Below are positions 36,303 through 45,209 of a stretch of 64,000 nt of DNA, piece by piece (the stretch's first letter is position 1; each line of letters begins with the position of its first letter). The DNA lies in contig NZ_AP024678.1 of the NCBI RefSeq assembly GCF_025999095.1, positions 2,433,894 through 2,497,893 on the forward strand. Direction: 5' to 3'. The notes beneath the pieces were generated by a model. The model searched no databases. It was not told the DNA's origin and saw only the letters and a program-made list of their open reading frames with translations. The translations under genes and the position numbers were made by a program. Source of the DNA: Thermosynechococcus sp. (GTDB lineage Bacteria; Cyanobacteriota; Cyanobacteriia; Thermosynechococcales; Thermosynechococcaceae).

Positions 36303-36602
36303 GTGAGTAAGCGGGCGTTGCCATGGCGAGAGTTTGGGGTTGCGTTTTTAACCGTTTTTTTGGCTGAATTCGCCGACAAAACTCAAATTGCTGTATTTTT
36401 TATGGCCGCCCGCGCTGCCTCCCCCTGGTTGGTGTTTTTGGGGGCAGCTTTGGCATTAGTGACCACTAGCCTAATTGGGGTATTGATTGGTCGCTGGCTA
36501 TCGCAGTTCCTCTCGCAGCAGCGATTACAAACCTTGACGGGCACTAGTCTGCTGGCGATCGCCCTTTGGCTATTGTGGGATATGTTACACCAAGGCCTTT
36601 GA
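36303..36602 (+). CDS. Half-size GDT1/TMEM165 (UPF0016) family transporter
   Basis: The 99-aa protein has three membrane helices and one copy of the family motif as EFADKTQ (residues 22-28) in FLTVFLAEFADKTQIAVFF. Full-length members (about 200 aa) contain two such halves and export manganese or calcium; the cyanobacterial manganese exporter Mnx belongs here. A half-size protein must pair with itself or with a second half encoded elsewhere; cyanobacterial hemi-exchangers have been described. The start is GTG at 36303. It follows the small basic gene by 10 nt. Confidence 0.88.
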   Translation: MSKRALPWREFGVAFLTVFLAEFADKTQIAVFFMAARAASPWLVFLGAALALVTTSLIGVLIGRWLSQFLSQQRLQTLTGTSLLAIALWLLWDMLHQGL

Positions 36603-36763
36603 TCCCTTTAGATCACTAGGAGAGCAGATCGCTATCCCAGGCAAGTTCGAGTGAGTTCCTTCCGTTGACCGTCACCCCCTGCTAAAGTGAAGGGGTTACA
36701 GTGAGCACGCTGACTATCTTAGGCACTATCTAAGTTTGTGAACTCCAGCGGAGACTGCGGAGA

Positions 36764-38191
36764 ATGCCATCTCAAGTCATTGAGCTGTGGTCATCGTTCG
36801 TTAGTATTGTCGATGCACCTTTGTTTCGCCTTGGGCGGGAGACGATTTCCCTGCGTTGGCTGTTTCAAGTGGTGCTATTGCTCATTCTCGTTGCAATTTT
36901 AGCGCGGTTTTTCAAAGGGGTGCTGAAAAATCAGCTTTTACCGCGCCTTGGTCTAGATTTAGGCAACCGCGAGGCCATTTCCACGGTGATTAGTGGTGCT
37001 GGGGGAGCACTGGGCTACATCATTGTTTTACAGGCAGTGGGGATTAATCTCGATTCCCTAGCGGTGATTATCGGCGGCTTAGGGGTGGGGATTGGTTTTG
37101 GTTTGCAGGATATCACCCGCAATCTCATCAGTGGTCTGACCCTTCTCATTGAACGCAAAGTCCGTGTTGGTGACTTTGTGGAAATTGAAAACATCAGCGG
37201 CTACGTTCAGGAAGTCTCGATGCGCGCCACAGTGATTCAAACCTTTAACGGTTCAAATGTGGTGGTGCCTAATACCTACCTTGCCGATAGTCCGGTCCTG
37301 AATTGGTACTATGAAACCCATCGCGGTCGCATTGATATTCCCATTGGCGTTGCCTATGGCACGGATCCAGTTTTAGTAACGGAGGTCTTGCTCAATATTG
37401 CGCATTCTGAGCCGGATATCCTCAAGGAACCAGCGCCGCGGGTTATTTTCCGTGAATTTGGCGATTCGGCTCTTAAGTTTGAGCTTTGGGTATGGACGGA
37501 GGCCATTGAGCGGCGAGTGTTCATCAAGAGCAGTCTCAATTTCAAGATTGATTACTACTTTCGGCAGCACAATATCTCGATTCCTTTTCCACAGCGGGAT
37601 ATCTGGATTCGCAATGGACCAACGCTTTCTCTTGTCTCTGAACCAGCCGAAACGGTAGGCATGCCCTTGGCACCGGCAACGCCCTCCTTAAGGTCGCTGC
37701 TGCAGCAGGTGAGCTATTTTCAAGGCCTGAATGATTTGCAATTACGCTTTCTCATTGAATCGGGCTACCGCAAGCGCCTGACAGCGAAGGAAATTTTGTT
37801 CCGTGCTCAGGAGCCGATCACCAACTTCTACATCGTATTGCAGGGGCAGATGGCAGCGGTCTATGAGGAGGAGGGTGAACTGAAGCCGATGATGACATTT
37901 AAGCCGGGGGAGCACTTTGGCGAACTGCCCCTAATGCTGGGGGTGGCCTGCCCAACAACAATGATGGCAATGACGGACACGGTGTTGTTTGTCCTGCCCC
38001 GGGAGGGATTTGAACAGTTGCTCAAGGAACATCCTTCCCTGGCTGAGGATATTGCGGTGGCGATCGCCCGCCGTCAGGATGTGCTGGCGCAACATCAACA
38101 GGAGCTGCAGCAACTGAGTCGCCAAGCGTCGGATCCAAGTCGGCCGATGAACTGGATTCGCGATCGCCTGCAGAAACTGCTGAGCTGGTAA
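36764..38191 (+). CDS. MscS-type mechanosensitive channel fused to a cyclic-nucleotide-binding-like domain
   Basis: The 475-aa protein has N-terminal membrane helices, then the MscS pore helix region GGLGVGIGFGLQDITRN (about 104-120) and beta domain (RVGDFVEIENISG), and a C-terminal cNMP-binding fold (about 320-440) with HFGELPLML. The phosphate-binding cassette lacks the usual Arg (expected FGE ... RxA; here VACPTTMMA), so canonical cAMP binding is doubtful. Such fusions are common in cyanobacteria. It may release solutes under osmotic stress with ligand gating. Confidence 0.92.
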   Translation: MPSQVIELWSSFVSIVDAPLFRLGRETISLRWLFQVVLLLILVAILARFFKGVLKNQLLPRLGLDLGNREAISTVISGAGGALGYIIVLQAVGINLDSLAVIIGGLGVGIGFGLQDITRNLISGLTLLIERKVRVGDFVEIENISGYVQEVSMRATVIQTFNGSNVVVPNTYLADSPVLNWYYETHRGRIDIPIGVAYGTDPVLVTEVLLNIAHSEPDILKEPAPRVIFREFGDSALKFELWVWTEAIERRVFIKSSLNFKIDYYFRQHNISIPFPQRDIWIRNGPTLSLVSEPAETVGMPLAPATPSLRSLLQQVSYFQGLNDLQLRFLIESGYRKRLTAKEILFRAQEPITNFYIVLQGQMAAVYEEEGELKPMMTFKPGEHFGELPLMLGVACPTTMMAMTDTVLFVLPREGFEQLLKEHPSLAEDIAVAIARRQDVLAQHQQELQQLSRQASDPSRPMNWIRDRLQKLLSW

Positions 38192-38197
38192 ATGGCT

Positions 38198-38572
38198 TCA
38201 CGCGGTTGAGTCTAAGGCAAAGGCCTGTTCTAGGTAGCGATGGAGCCGATAGGCACCCCCTTGGTGTCGCACCAAGGCCACATCAAAGCGACAGGGGTGC
38301 TCCTGCCACTGCGGCTGAGACTCTAGGAATGCTTGGGCTGCCAAAATGAGTTTGCGTTGCTTGCTGGGGGAAATAGCGTCGAGGCCATCCCTATCCCAGT
38401 TGTAAGAACGACGGGTTTTCACTTCGACAAAGAGCACCACTCCCTCCGGATCACAGGCAACAATATCCAGTTCACCCCAAGGGCAAGACCAGTTTTGAGC
38501 CAAAATTTGACACTGCTGGGTTTGTAGCCACGCCGCAACTACTGCCTCCCCACAATTACCCACCTGGCGCAT
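38198..38572 (-). CDS. yraN: UPF0102 (YraN) family endonuclease-like protein
   Basis: The 124-aa protein has the PD-(D/E)xK-like core of the family: GEAVVAAWLQTQ near the start, WGELDIVACD, and VLFVEVKTRR. The role in bacteria is unresolved, with links to DNA recombination. It follows hemA by 5 nt on the same strand and is probably its co-transcribed partner. Its stop lies 6 nt from the end of the convergent mscS gene. Confidence 0.9.
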   Translation of the reverse strand: MRQVGNCGEAVVAAWLQTQQCQILAQNWSCPWGELDIVACDPEGVVLFVEVKTRRSYNWDRDGLDAISPSKQRKLILAAQAFLESQPQWQEHPCRFDVALVRHQGGAYRLHRYLEQAFALDSTA

Positions 38573-38577
38573 AGGCC

Positions 38578-39858
38578 CTAGGCTTCGATGGGTTCGAGAT
38601 TAAACAAGTCTTGGAGGGTCTGCATAGCGCGTTGACGACTCTCTAGGTCTCGCTGGGATTGCAGTTGCACTGTCGGGTCATGGAGGATTTTGTTGATGAT
38701 CGTGCGGGTCATGGCTTCGATGACTCCTTGGTGCTTGTCAGCAAACTCGCTCCCCAGGCGGGAGAGGGCTTTTTCTAGTTCTTGAGTACGGATTGCTTCC
38801 ATTTTTTGGCGCAGACTGCGGATTGTCGGAATCGTTTCTAGGGCGTGCCACCAAGCCAAAAACGTCTCTAATTCTTCCTCAAGGATGCCTTCAGCCTCTT
38901 GGGCCAACTGGCGTCGAGCCTCTTGGTTTTGGGCGACGACTGCTTCCAGATCATCCACATTAAAAAGTTGTACAGAGGCCAGTTCCGTCACATTGGCATG
39001 GACATTGCGGGGCACAGAAATATCAATGATGGCAAGGGGGCGATCGCCCGTGAGCACGGAGCCTAGGTTCTCGCGATCCAAGAGGGGCTGGGTTGCTGCT
39101 GTACCTGTAAAGACCAGATCCATCGCTGCCACAATCGGCAGCAGATCTGTCATCGTAAAGAGCTCAAAGCGCACTTCGGGAAACTGCTGCGCCAGTTCCT
39201 GTGCCCGTTCCAAGGAGCGGTTGATAATGCTGATTTCCTTCACGCCCCGGGCAATCAGGTGCTGCACTACCAAGCGGGACATTTTACCGGCACCGACAAC
39301 GGCAATTCGGCAGTTCCGTAGATTTTGCAGCCGCAGATCCGCCAGTTCCACTGCCGCTGAACTGATGGAAACGGCGCCAGTGCCAATACTGGTTTCTGTA
39401 CGTACCCGCTTACCGGCAGCGATCGCCGCTGTAAAGAGGCGATTGAGAATCGAACCGATGGCCTTGTACTGTTGTCCTAACTGATGACAGCGTTTCACCT
39501 GGGAGAGAATTTGCCCCTCGCCAATGACCAAGCTATCTAGACCCGAAGCCACCCGCATCAGGTGCATCACGGCATCCTGATGGAGCAGGATAAAGAGGTA
39601 GGGCCGCAGTTGGGGCAGGGGAATGTGACTCCACTCACTGAGAAACTGATGCACTTCCCGCACGCCCACCTCAGTGTCACTGGTAACAATGTAGATTTCC
39701 AAACGGTTACAGGTGCTGAGAATGGTGGCCTCTTGAATATGGGCGTAGCCACGCAGATGTTGCAGTGCCCGCTCCCGCACGTCCTCTGGCACACTCAATT
39801 TTTCGCGCACATCCACGGGGGCGGTTTTGTGACTCAAGCCAATAACAGCAATATTCAT
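38578..39858 (-). CDS. hemA: Glutamyl-tRNA reductase
   Basis: The 426-aa enzyme reduces glutamyl-tRNA to glutamate-1-semialdehyde, the committed step of heme, chlorophyll and bilin synthesis. The catalytic Cys is C50 in [24 protein letters not shown] (7-21), [20 protein letters not shown] (NADPH site) and the C-terminal dimerisation helices are all present. The ATG is at 39858. It is divergent from the feo operon, so a shared 283-bp region controls iron uptake and tetrapyrrole entry. Confidence 0.97.
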   Translation of the reverse strand: MNIAVIGLSHKTAPVDVREKLSVPEDVRERALQHLRGYAHIQEATILSTCNRLEIYIVTSDTEVGVREVHQFLSEWSHIPLPQLRPYLFILLHQDAVMHLMRVASGLDSLVIGEGQILSQVKRCHQLGQQYKAIGSILNRLFTAAIAAGKRVRTETSIGTGAVSISSAAVELADLRLQNLRNCRIAVVGAGKMSRLVVQHLIARGVKEISIINRSLERAQELAQQFPEVRFELFTMTDLLPIVAAMDLVFTGTAATQPLLDRENLGSVLTGDRPLAIIDISVPRNVHANVTELASVQLFNVDDLEAVVAQNQEARRQLAQEAEGILEEELETFLAWWHALETIPTIRSLRQKMEAIRTQELEKALSRLGSEFADKHQGVIEAMTRTIINKILHDPTVQLQSQRDLESRQRAMQTLQDLFNLEPIEA

Positions 39859-40019
39859 AGGAATCGGTTGATGTTCGGCTGCAACTCCATCAATTGTTGT
39901 ATCAGGATTCTGGAGCGTCCTTCACGCTTGTTTGCAAGTCTTTACTAAAAGAGGGCAGTTGCTAAGGTGCTAAGTTTTGTTAAGGAATTCAACAGTTCTG
40001 GGCTGTAGCCTGCTATTCT

Positions 40020-40034
40020 TGAGAATTGAAATCA
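40020..40034 (+). promoter_or_regulatory. Fur-box-like operator upstream of feo
   Basis: TGAGAATTGAAATCA agrees with the Fur 7-1-7 pattern TGATAATnATTATCA at 11 of 14 constrained positions. It lies just after a possible -10, TATTCT (40013-40018), the place expected for repression under iron-replete conditions. The distance to the feoA ATG is 108 nt. Confidence 0.45.
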
Positions 40035-40141
40035 ATAAGCAGTCAAAAAGCAAATATTAAATGCGAAAATCTTCACATTCATGGCCGTCATACACCTATA
40101 TTGCGGATCCCTATCCCCAAGGACAATGCTGGAGAGAACCG

Positions 40142-40606
40142 ATGTCTAAGCTAATTTCGCTGGCAGAGGCTGAGGCTGGCGATCTCTACACGATTGCGCG
40201 GTTGACATGTGCTAACCCTCGAGAGCTTTTAGCAATGGGTCTAAAACCGGGGGTCATCATTACCATCCTGCAAAAAAATAATCACGGTGCGGTGATGGTT
40301 GCTCTCAATGCCCAGCGATTTTGCATTAACCACGCCTTAGCGCAACACATTTTGCTGGCAACTGTCAGAGCCAGAGAGGTTCATCTACGTACTGCTCCCA
40401 TTGGTGCCCGTCTACGCATTACCGGATATGCCCCTACTGCCCCCAGTTATAAACGCAAATTATTGGCAATGGGCTTGACCCCCGGCACTGAAATTGAGAT
40501 TGTCCGCCATGCCCCCCTCGGTGATCCCACAGACATTAAAGTGCGGGGTTTCCATTTGAGCCTACGTAAGGATGAGGCCGATGCCCTGGAAGTTTCGCCA
40601 CTGTAA
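40142..40606 (+). CDS. feoA: Tandem FeoA-domain protein
   Basis: The 154-aa protein contains two FeoA (SH3-like) domains: about 12-75 (SLAEAEAGDLYTIARL ... ELLAMGLKPGVIITI) and about 83-150 (APIGARLRITGYAP ... KLLAMGLTPGTEIEIV). FeoA normally has one domain of about 75 aa and assists FeoB. The first copy lacks a clear conserved basic end. The frame opens at 40061, but ATG at 40142 follows GAGAG and gives the family-like MSKLISLAE. It heads the feoA-feoB-feoC-ferritin operon. Confidence 0.9.
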   Translation: MSKLISLAEAEAGDLYTIARLTCANPRELLAMGLKPGVIITILQKNNHGAVMVALNAQRFCINHALAQHILLATVRAREVHLRTAPIGARLRITGYAPTAPSYKRKLLAMGLTPGTEIEIVRHAPLGDPTDIKVRGFHLSLRKDEADALEVSPL

Positions 40607-40621
40607 GTAATGGAGTGTAGC

Positions 40622-42916
40622 ATGACGGCCACCATTGCTTTGATTGGCAATCCTAACTGTGGTAAGACAACCATTTTTAATGGCCTTACAGGACTAAATC
40701 AGCGCGTTGGCAACTGGCCGGGAGTGACGGTTGAACGTAAGCAGGGCTACTATCGCGATCAAGATCTAGTAGTAGAGGTGGTGGATTTGCCGGGGGTCTA
40801 TGCCCTCGATGCTGAAGAGAGCACTGGAGTTGACGAGCAAATTGCCCGTAATTTCTTGCTAGAGGGGGCGTATGACTTAGTCGTAAACATCCTCGATGCT
40901 ACTAACCTGGAGCGTAATTTTTACCTGACGTCCCAGTTGCTAGACCGAGGGGTGCCGCTTATATTGGTGCTAAACATGATTGACAGAGCACGGGCTAATG
41001 GAATTGGCATTGATACCCAAGTGCTCAGCCAGCGTTTAGGCATTCCGGTTCTTCCTGTTTGCGCCAAACAAAAACCCTACTTTGATCAACTGCGGCAAGC
41101 AATTCGCCTAGCTCTTCAAGATCGGCCAATTTCCACTGTTAGGGCACCTCAACCGCCCATCATTGAAGAGGCGATTACTGCTTTGCTGACTAAAGGTGCC
41201 AAGGATCGAGGAGAAGCCTTGGCTTGGCTGCAATATCTAGAATCTGTTCCCAAGGACGAAGTACCCGAACTCCATCAATGGCGACGACGGATTCACCAAA
41301 CCCTAGAAGAAGATATTGATCTTGTGGTTGCCGACAGTCGCTATTGCTGGATTCACCATCTAATGGCGGATGTGTTGGCAGGGGGCGATCGCCCGACAAC
41401 AACGGTTTCGGATTGCATAGACCGAATTGTTCTCAACCGCTGGTTGGGGATTCCCATCTTCTTGGCCGTCATGTACATGGTGTTTTTAATTTCAATCAAC
41501 GTTGGCGGTGCCTTCATTGACTTCTTTGATATTGGGGTGGGAGCATTGGCTGTGGGCTGGCCAACCCAAGTTCTAGAAACCCTCCATGCCCCTGGGTGGT
41601 TAATTGGTCTGCTGGCAGAGGGAGTGGGTGGTGGCATCCAAACCACAGCAACCTTTATTCCCCAGATTGGCCTACTTTTTATTTTTCTTACACTCCTTGA
41701 GGACAGCGGTTATTTGGCGCGGGCAGCCTTTGTCATGGATCGACTGATGCGCTGGATGGGTTTACCCGGCAAGTCCTTTCTACCAATGATGGTGTCCTTC
41801 GGCTGCAATATCCCCGGCATCATGGCTACTCGCACCCTTGAAAATCGGCGCGATCGCTTGATGACTATTCTCATGAATCCTTTTATGTCCTGCGGTGCCC
41901 GCTTACCGGTCTATGCTCTGTTTGTCGCCGCTTTCTTCCCCCGCAATGGTCAAAATATTGTATTTTTGCTCTACCTGTTGGGAATTGTAGCAGCAATCTT
42001 TACCGGGTTTGTGATGAAGCGCACCCTCTTTCAAGGGGAAATTGCACCTTTTGTGATAGAGTTACCCCCCTACCATTTGCCGACATTGAGGGGGGTATTC
42101 CTGCGAGCTTGGGAGCGGCTAAAAGCGTTTCTCGGCCGAGCCGGCAAGATGATTGTGATCCTTGTGGTCATTCTGGGGCTACTCAACTCTGTGGGCACCG
42201 ATGGCAGTTTTGGCAAAAAGGATAGTACGCAGTCGATTTTAAGTGCCTTTAGTCGTCAAATTACGCCCATATTTTCACCTATGGGAATCCAGCCAGACAA
42301 CTGGCCGGCTACTGTGGGACTCTTTACAGGTGTGTTTGCCAAGGAAGTTATGGTGGGGACAATGGATGCTCTCTATACAGAACTAGCCCGGCAGGAGTCT
42401 CAGGAGGCTAGCACTGGAGACGATGCGGAACCATTTTCAGTTTGGGAACAACTGAGGCAAGCAGTGCTGAGTGTTCCGGAAAATCTCAGGGAACTAGGGC
42501 AGCAGATGCTTGATCCTTTGGGGTTTCAGGTGTTGCAAGGGGCGGATAATCCTGAAGGAGCGGCTGAAGTGCAGAAGGTGCACTACACCACATTTGGTCA
42601 GATGGCACAGCGCTTTGGTACACCAACAGCAGCGATCGCCTTCCTCCTATTTGTCTTGCTCTACTTTCCCTGTGTGTCAGCCACTGCTGCAGTCTATCGA
42701 GAAACCAATCTGGGCTGGACAATCTTTGTAGCAACTTGGACAACGGGCTTGGCCTACTGGGTTGCCACGGCTTACTACCAGATCATGACCTTTACTGCTC
42801 ATCCCGTGTTTTCCGCACTGTGGTTAGTCAACCTAGGTGTGGTGATGGCAATTGTGATCAGGGCCTTGAAGTACTGGGGCGATCGCCGGCCCTTTTCCTG
42901 GCCACAGGAGGTGTAA
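40622..42916 (+). CDS. feoB: Ferrous iron transporter FeoB
   Basis: The 764-aa inner-membrane Fe(II) transporter has an N-terminal G domain with GNPNCGKT (9-16), VERKQGYY switch region, DLPGVYAL and NMID, a linker, and then a polytopic core with two Gate-type sections, FGCNIPGIMATRTLENRRDR and the later VFAKEVMVGTMDAL. The frame opens at 40610, but ATG at 40622 follows GGAG by 6 nt and gives MTATIALIGNPN. It lies 15 nt after feoA. Confidence 0.97.
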   Translation: MTATIALIGNPNCGKTTIFNGLTGLNQRVGNWPGVTVERKQGYYRDQDLVVEVVDLPGVYALDAEESTGVDEQIARNFLLEGAYDLVVNILDATNLERNFYLTSQLLDRGVPLILVLNMIDRARANGIGIDTQVLSQRLGIPVLPVCAKQKPYFDQLRQAIRLALQDRPISTVRAPQPPIIEEAITALLTKGAKDRGEALAWLQYLESVPKDEVPELHQWRRRIHQTLEEDIDLVVADSRYCWIHHLMADVLAGGDRPTTTVSDCIDRIVLNRWLGIPIFLAVMYMVFLISINVGGAFIDFFDIGVGALAVGWPTQVLETLHAPGWLIGLLAEGVGGGIQTTATFIPQIGLLFIFLTLLEDSGYLARAAFVMDRLMRWMGLPGKSFLPMMVSFGCNIPGIMATRTLENRRDRLMTILMNPFMSCGARLPVYALFVAAFFPRNGQNIVFLLYLLGIVAAIFTGFVMKRTLFQGEIAPFVIELPPYHLPTLRGVFLRAWERLKAFLGRAGKMIVILVVILGLLNSVGTDGSFGKKDSTQSILSAFSRQITPIFSPMGIQPDNWPATVGLFTGVFAKEVMVGTMDALYTELARQESQEASTGDDAEPFSVWEQLRQAVLSVPENLRELGQQMLDPLGFQVLQGADNPEGAAEVQKVHYTTFGQMAQRFGTPTAAIAFLLFVLLYFPCVSATAAVYRETNLGWTIFVATWTTGLAYWVATAYYQIMTFTAHPVFSALWLVNLGVVMAIVIRALKYWGDRRPFSWPQEV

Positions 42917-42918
42917 TC

Positions 42919-43167
42919 ATGCTTTTGGAATTGCAGGACTATCTTAAGAAGCACCAAGTGGTTTCCATTGAGGAGTTGGTGAACCATTTTCGATCGCCAC
43001 CGAGTGTCATTGAGCCTATCATTGAGCAGCTCATAGCCAAAGGGCGAGTCCAAAAAATCACCCCTAGCCACTGCAGCGGTTGCCATCAGTGCAGCTCCCA
43101 GTCTCTTCAATTGTACGAGTGGAGAATGAACAATGTTATCTTCAGCAATGATCAATCGCCTAAATGA
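42919..43167 (+). CDS. feoC: FeoC-like winged-helix protein
   Basis: The 82-aa protein begins 2 nt after feoB with GGAGG ahead of its ATG. Residues 1-50 look like a winged helix (LLELQDYLKKHQVVSIEELVN, PPSVIEPIIEQLIAKGRVQKI). Then comes a Cys cluster C52-C55-C58 (HCSGCHQC), the likely iron-sulphur or zinc site of FeoC proteins. It may control FeoB stability or activity. Its last 35 nt overlap the ferritin start in another frame. It was not a separate open frame from an upstream ATG; the correct start is inside a longer reading frame. Confidence 0.85.
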   Translation: MLLELQDYLKKHQVVSIEELVNHFRSPPSVIEPIIEQLIAKGRVQKITPSHCSGCHQCSSQSLQLYEWRMNNVIFSNDQSPK

Positions 43168-43657
43168 ACAGATTAACCTTGAGATGTTCTCGGCCTACCT
43201 CTATTTGCAGATGAGCTCTTGGTGTGCTCACAAGGCCTTAGAAGGATGTGCTACTTTTCTTGGGCAACATGCCGATGAAGAAATGGCGCACATGCGGCGT
43301 CTCCTGACCTATATGCACGAGACCGGTGCCCTAGCAATTTTGAAGGATATAGCAGCTCCTCCCCACAACTTTGCTTCCCTTAAGGAAATGTTTAGCCAAG
43401 TCTATACACATGAACAGTTTGTCACTCGCAAAATCAACGAGTTAGTGCATTTAGCCAATAGCGAACCTGACTATTCAACACTGCAGTTTTTGCAGTGGTA
43501 TGTTGCTGAACAACACCAAGAGGAATTTCTATTCAAAAGCATCCTTGATAAGATTGAACTCATTGGTACAGAAGGGCAAGGACTATTTTTTATTGACCAA
43601 GAAATTGGCAAACTGGCCTCAACCAGAAACAGCAAGACACTGCCCAGCATAGGCTAA
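43133..43657 (+). CDS. ftn: Ferritin with complete ferroxidase site
   Basis: The 174-aa FtnA-like ferritin stores iron as ferric mineral in a 24-mer cage. Residues match the E. coli FtnA numbering I remember: E17, E50 and H53 (site A), E94 and Q127 (site B), and E49, E126 and E130 (site C), with Q at 129. Tyr24 is also conserved. It starts inside feoC (35-nt overlap) after GGAGA, so uptake and storage are translationally linked. It is bacterial ferritin, not bacterioferritin, since no heme-binding Met is in the expected place. Confidence 0.93.
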   Translation: MLSSAMINRLNEQINLEMFSAYLYLQMSSWCAHKALEGCATFLGQHADEEMAHMRRLLTYMHETGALAILKDIAAPPHNFASLKEMFSQVYTHEQFVTRKINELVHLANSEPDYSTLQFLQWYVAEQHQEEFLFKSILDKIELIGTEGQGLFFIDQEIGKLASTRNSKTLPSIG

Positions 43658-43762
43658 GCTCCACCCCTTGCCAAGGGGCTGAATGTTCCCCAAGGAGATT
43701 TAAGGAGATTTAGGGATCAGTTGTTGGCACATCAGTGCTATAACGACACGCTAAAAAGACAA

Positions 43763-45064
43763 CTACGCCCACATCTCAGAATAGGAATGGTTAGGGGATT
43801 CTTGGTAAACCTGGGTAATGGTGGCGGCGAGGCGTTGCATGCCAAGGGCAATCTCTTCATCACTGGCGGTGAGACTAATGCGTAAGCACTCCTGTTTGTG
43901 GCGCCACGGCTCAGTTAAGCCGGGGAAAAAGGAACTGCCGGGAACCACGATCACCCCTGCCCGTTTCAAGTGTTGATACAATTCCCAATCCGTCATGGGT
44001 AAATCCCGTAGCCACAGCCACGCAAAAATCGCCCCTTCACCGCGATGCAAAAACCAAGGAATGTCGTTGGGTAAAGCACTGCGTAGGGTTTCTTCGAGAA
44101 CGGCAAACTTGCGCTGATAGAAGGGACGAATGACATTGACGGACACTTCGGCAAGGGCACCGTTGGCAATGGCTAAAGCGGCGATCGCCTGACCGTAGCG
44201 TGAGGCATGAATGCAGGCATTGGTTTGAAAGGCTTCAAGGACGCTCAAAATCTCGCGATCGCCAATGGCAATCCCCACCCGTTCCCCCGGCAGTCCTGCT
44301 TTTGAAAGGCTGAGGCAGTGGACAATGTTCCCGCCAAAAACGGGTGCCAGTTCGGTAAAGTTCAAACTGGGGTAGGGTGGCCCATAGGCAGCATCAATCA
44401 GCACCGGCACGCCATAGGGCACAGCCAAATCGGCAATTTGGCGCACCTCTAGGTCTGTGAGTACATTTCCCGTTGGATTGCTGGGACGGGAGAAGATGAC
44501 ACAGCCCGTGGTGTCGTTAATGTGCAGTTGTTGAAAGTCCGGACGATACTTAAAGGTGTGATCCGCTTCAAACACCTCAAGGCGCGGACGATAGGCAACA
44601 ACGGTATCGGGGGTAAGGCTGACGCCACCGTAGCCCGTGTATTCGGGACTCAAGGGGAGAACGACTTTCTTTAATTGACCGTTGGCGCTCAAGCCGCCAA
44701 AGGCATTGGCAGCGAAGAAGTAGATGGCCTGACTGCCGGGGGTGACAAGGACGTTGCGCTCCGTCAGGTTCAAACCATAGCGGCGATTAAAATCATCGAC
44801 AACAGCAGCAATGAGCGGTTCATACCCTTGGCTTGGGCCGTAGCGGCAGACCACCTGGCCAAACTCTGGGCTGGCCATCAGCTCGTGGGTACAGTCACGC
44901 CACAGTTGCTCGACCTCAGGGAGAATGAGGGGGTTACCTGCACTCAGGTTAATGAGGTCTTGGCCGCGATTCAGGCGCAGCGTCTCGATAATATCCTTCA
45001 TGATTGCCCGAACTCCCGTCAGTTGGGACATTTGCTGACCAATCTGGGAGAGTGCAGGATTCAT
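43763..45064 (-). CDS. avtA: Valine-pyruvate aminotransferase
   Basis: The 433-aa PLP-dependent class I/II aminotransferase resembles AvtA-type transaminases of cyanobacteria: LSAGNPLILPEVEQLW (about 40-55), PSNPTGN, DAAYGPPYP, the PLP Lys in LSLSKAGLPGERVG (about residue 250), and RISLTASDEE at the end. The main activity may be on valine or alanine with pyruvate. The frame opens at 45070; the ATG at 45064 gives MNPALSQIG. It is convergent with the feo-ferritin operon (105-nt gap) and divergent from the efflux adaptor. Confidence 0.9.
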   Translation of the reverse strand: MNPALSQIGQQMSQLTGVRAIMKDIIETLRLNRGQDLINLSAGNPLILPEVEQLWRDCTHELMASPEFGQVVCRYGPSQGYEPLIAAVVDDFNRRYGLNLTERNVLVTPGSQAIYFFAANAFGGLSANGQLKKVVLPLSPEYTGYGGVSLTPDTVVAYRPRLEVFEADHTFKYRPDFQQLHINDTTGCVIFSRPSNPTGNVLTDLEVRQIADLAVPYGVPVLIDAAYGPPYPSLNFTELAPVFGGNIVHCLSLSKAGLPGERVGIAIGDREILSVLEAFQTNACIHASRYGQAIAALAIANGALAEVSVNVIRPFYQRKFAVLEETLRSALPNDIPWFLHRGEGAIFAWLWLRDLPMTDWELYQHLKRAGVIVVPGSSFFPGLTEPWRHKQECLRISLTASDEEIALGMQRLAATITQVYQESPNHSYSEMWA

Positions 45065-45209
45065 AGGCAAAGGACATAGACAGTATTGGTTAGGATAGCA
45101 TCTGCGCTTCTATTGAGGGACAGATAGAACCAATAGACAGGGTCAATGCTGCTCTTCGGTCGGTCACTGTAACATAACGTTAGAATAGGTCAAGAACTGT
45201 AAGGGATTC

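Noticed and set aside
43668..43690. Terminator after ferritin (CCCCTTGCCAAGGGG)
   Set aside because: The stem is only six base pairs with a 3-nt loop, and no T run follows on either strand.
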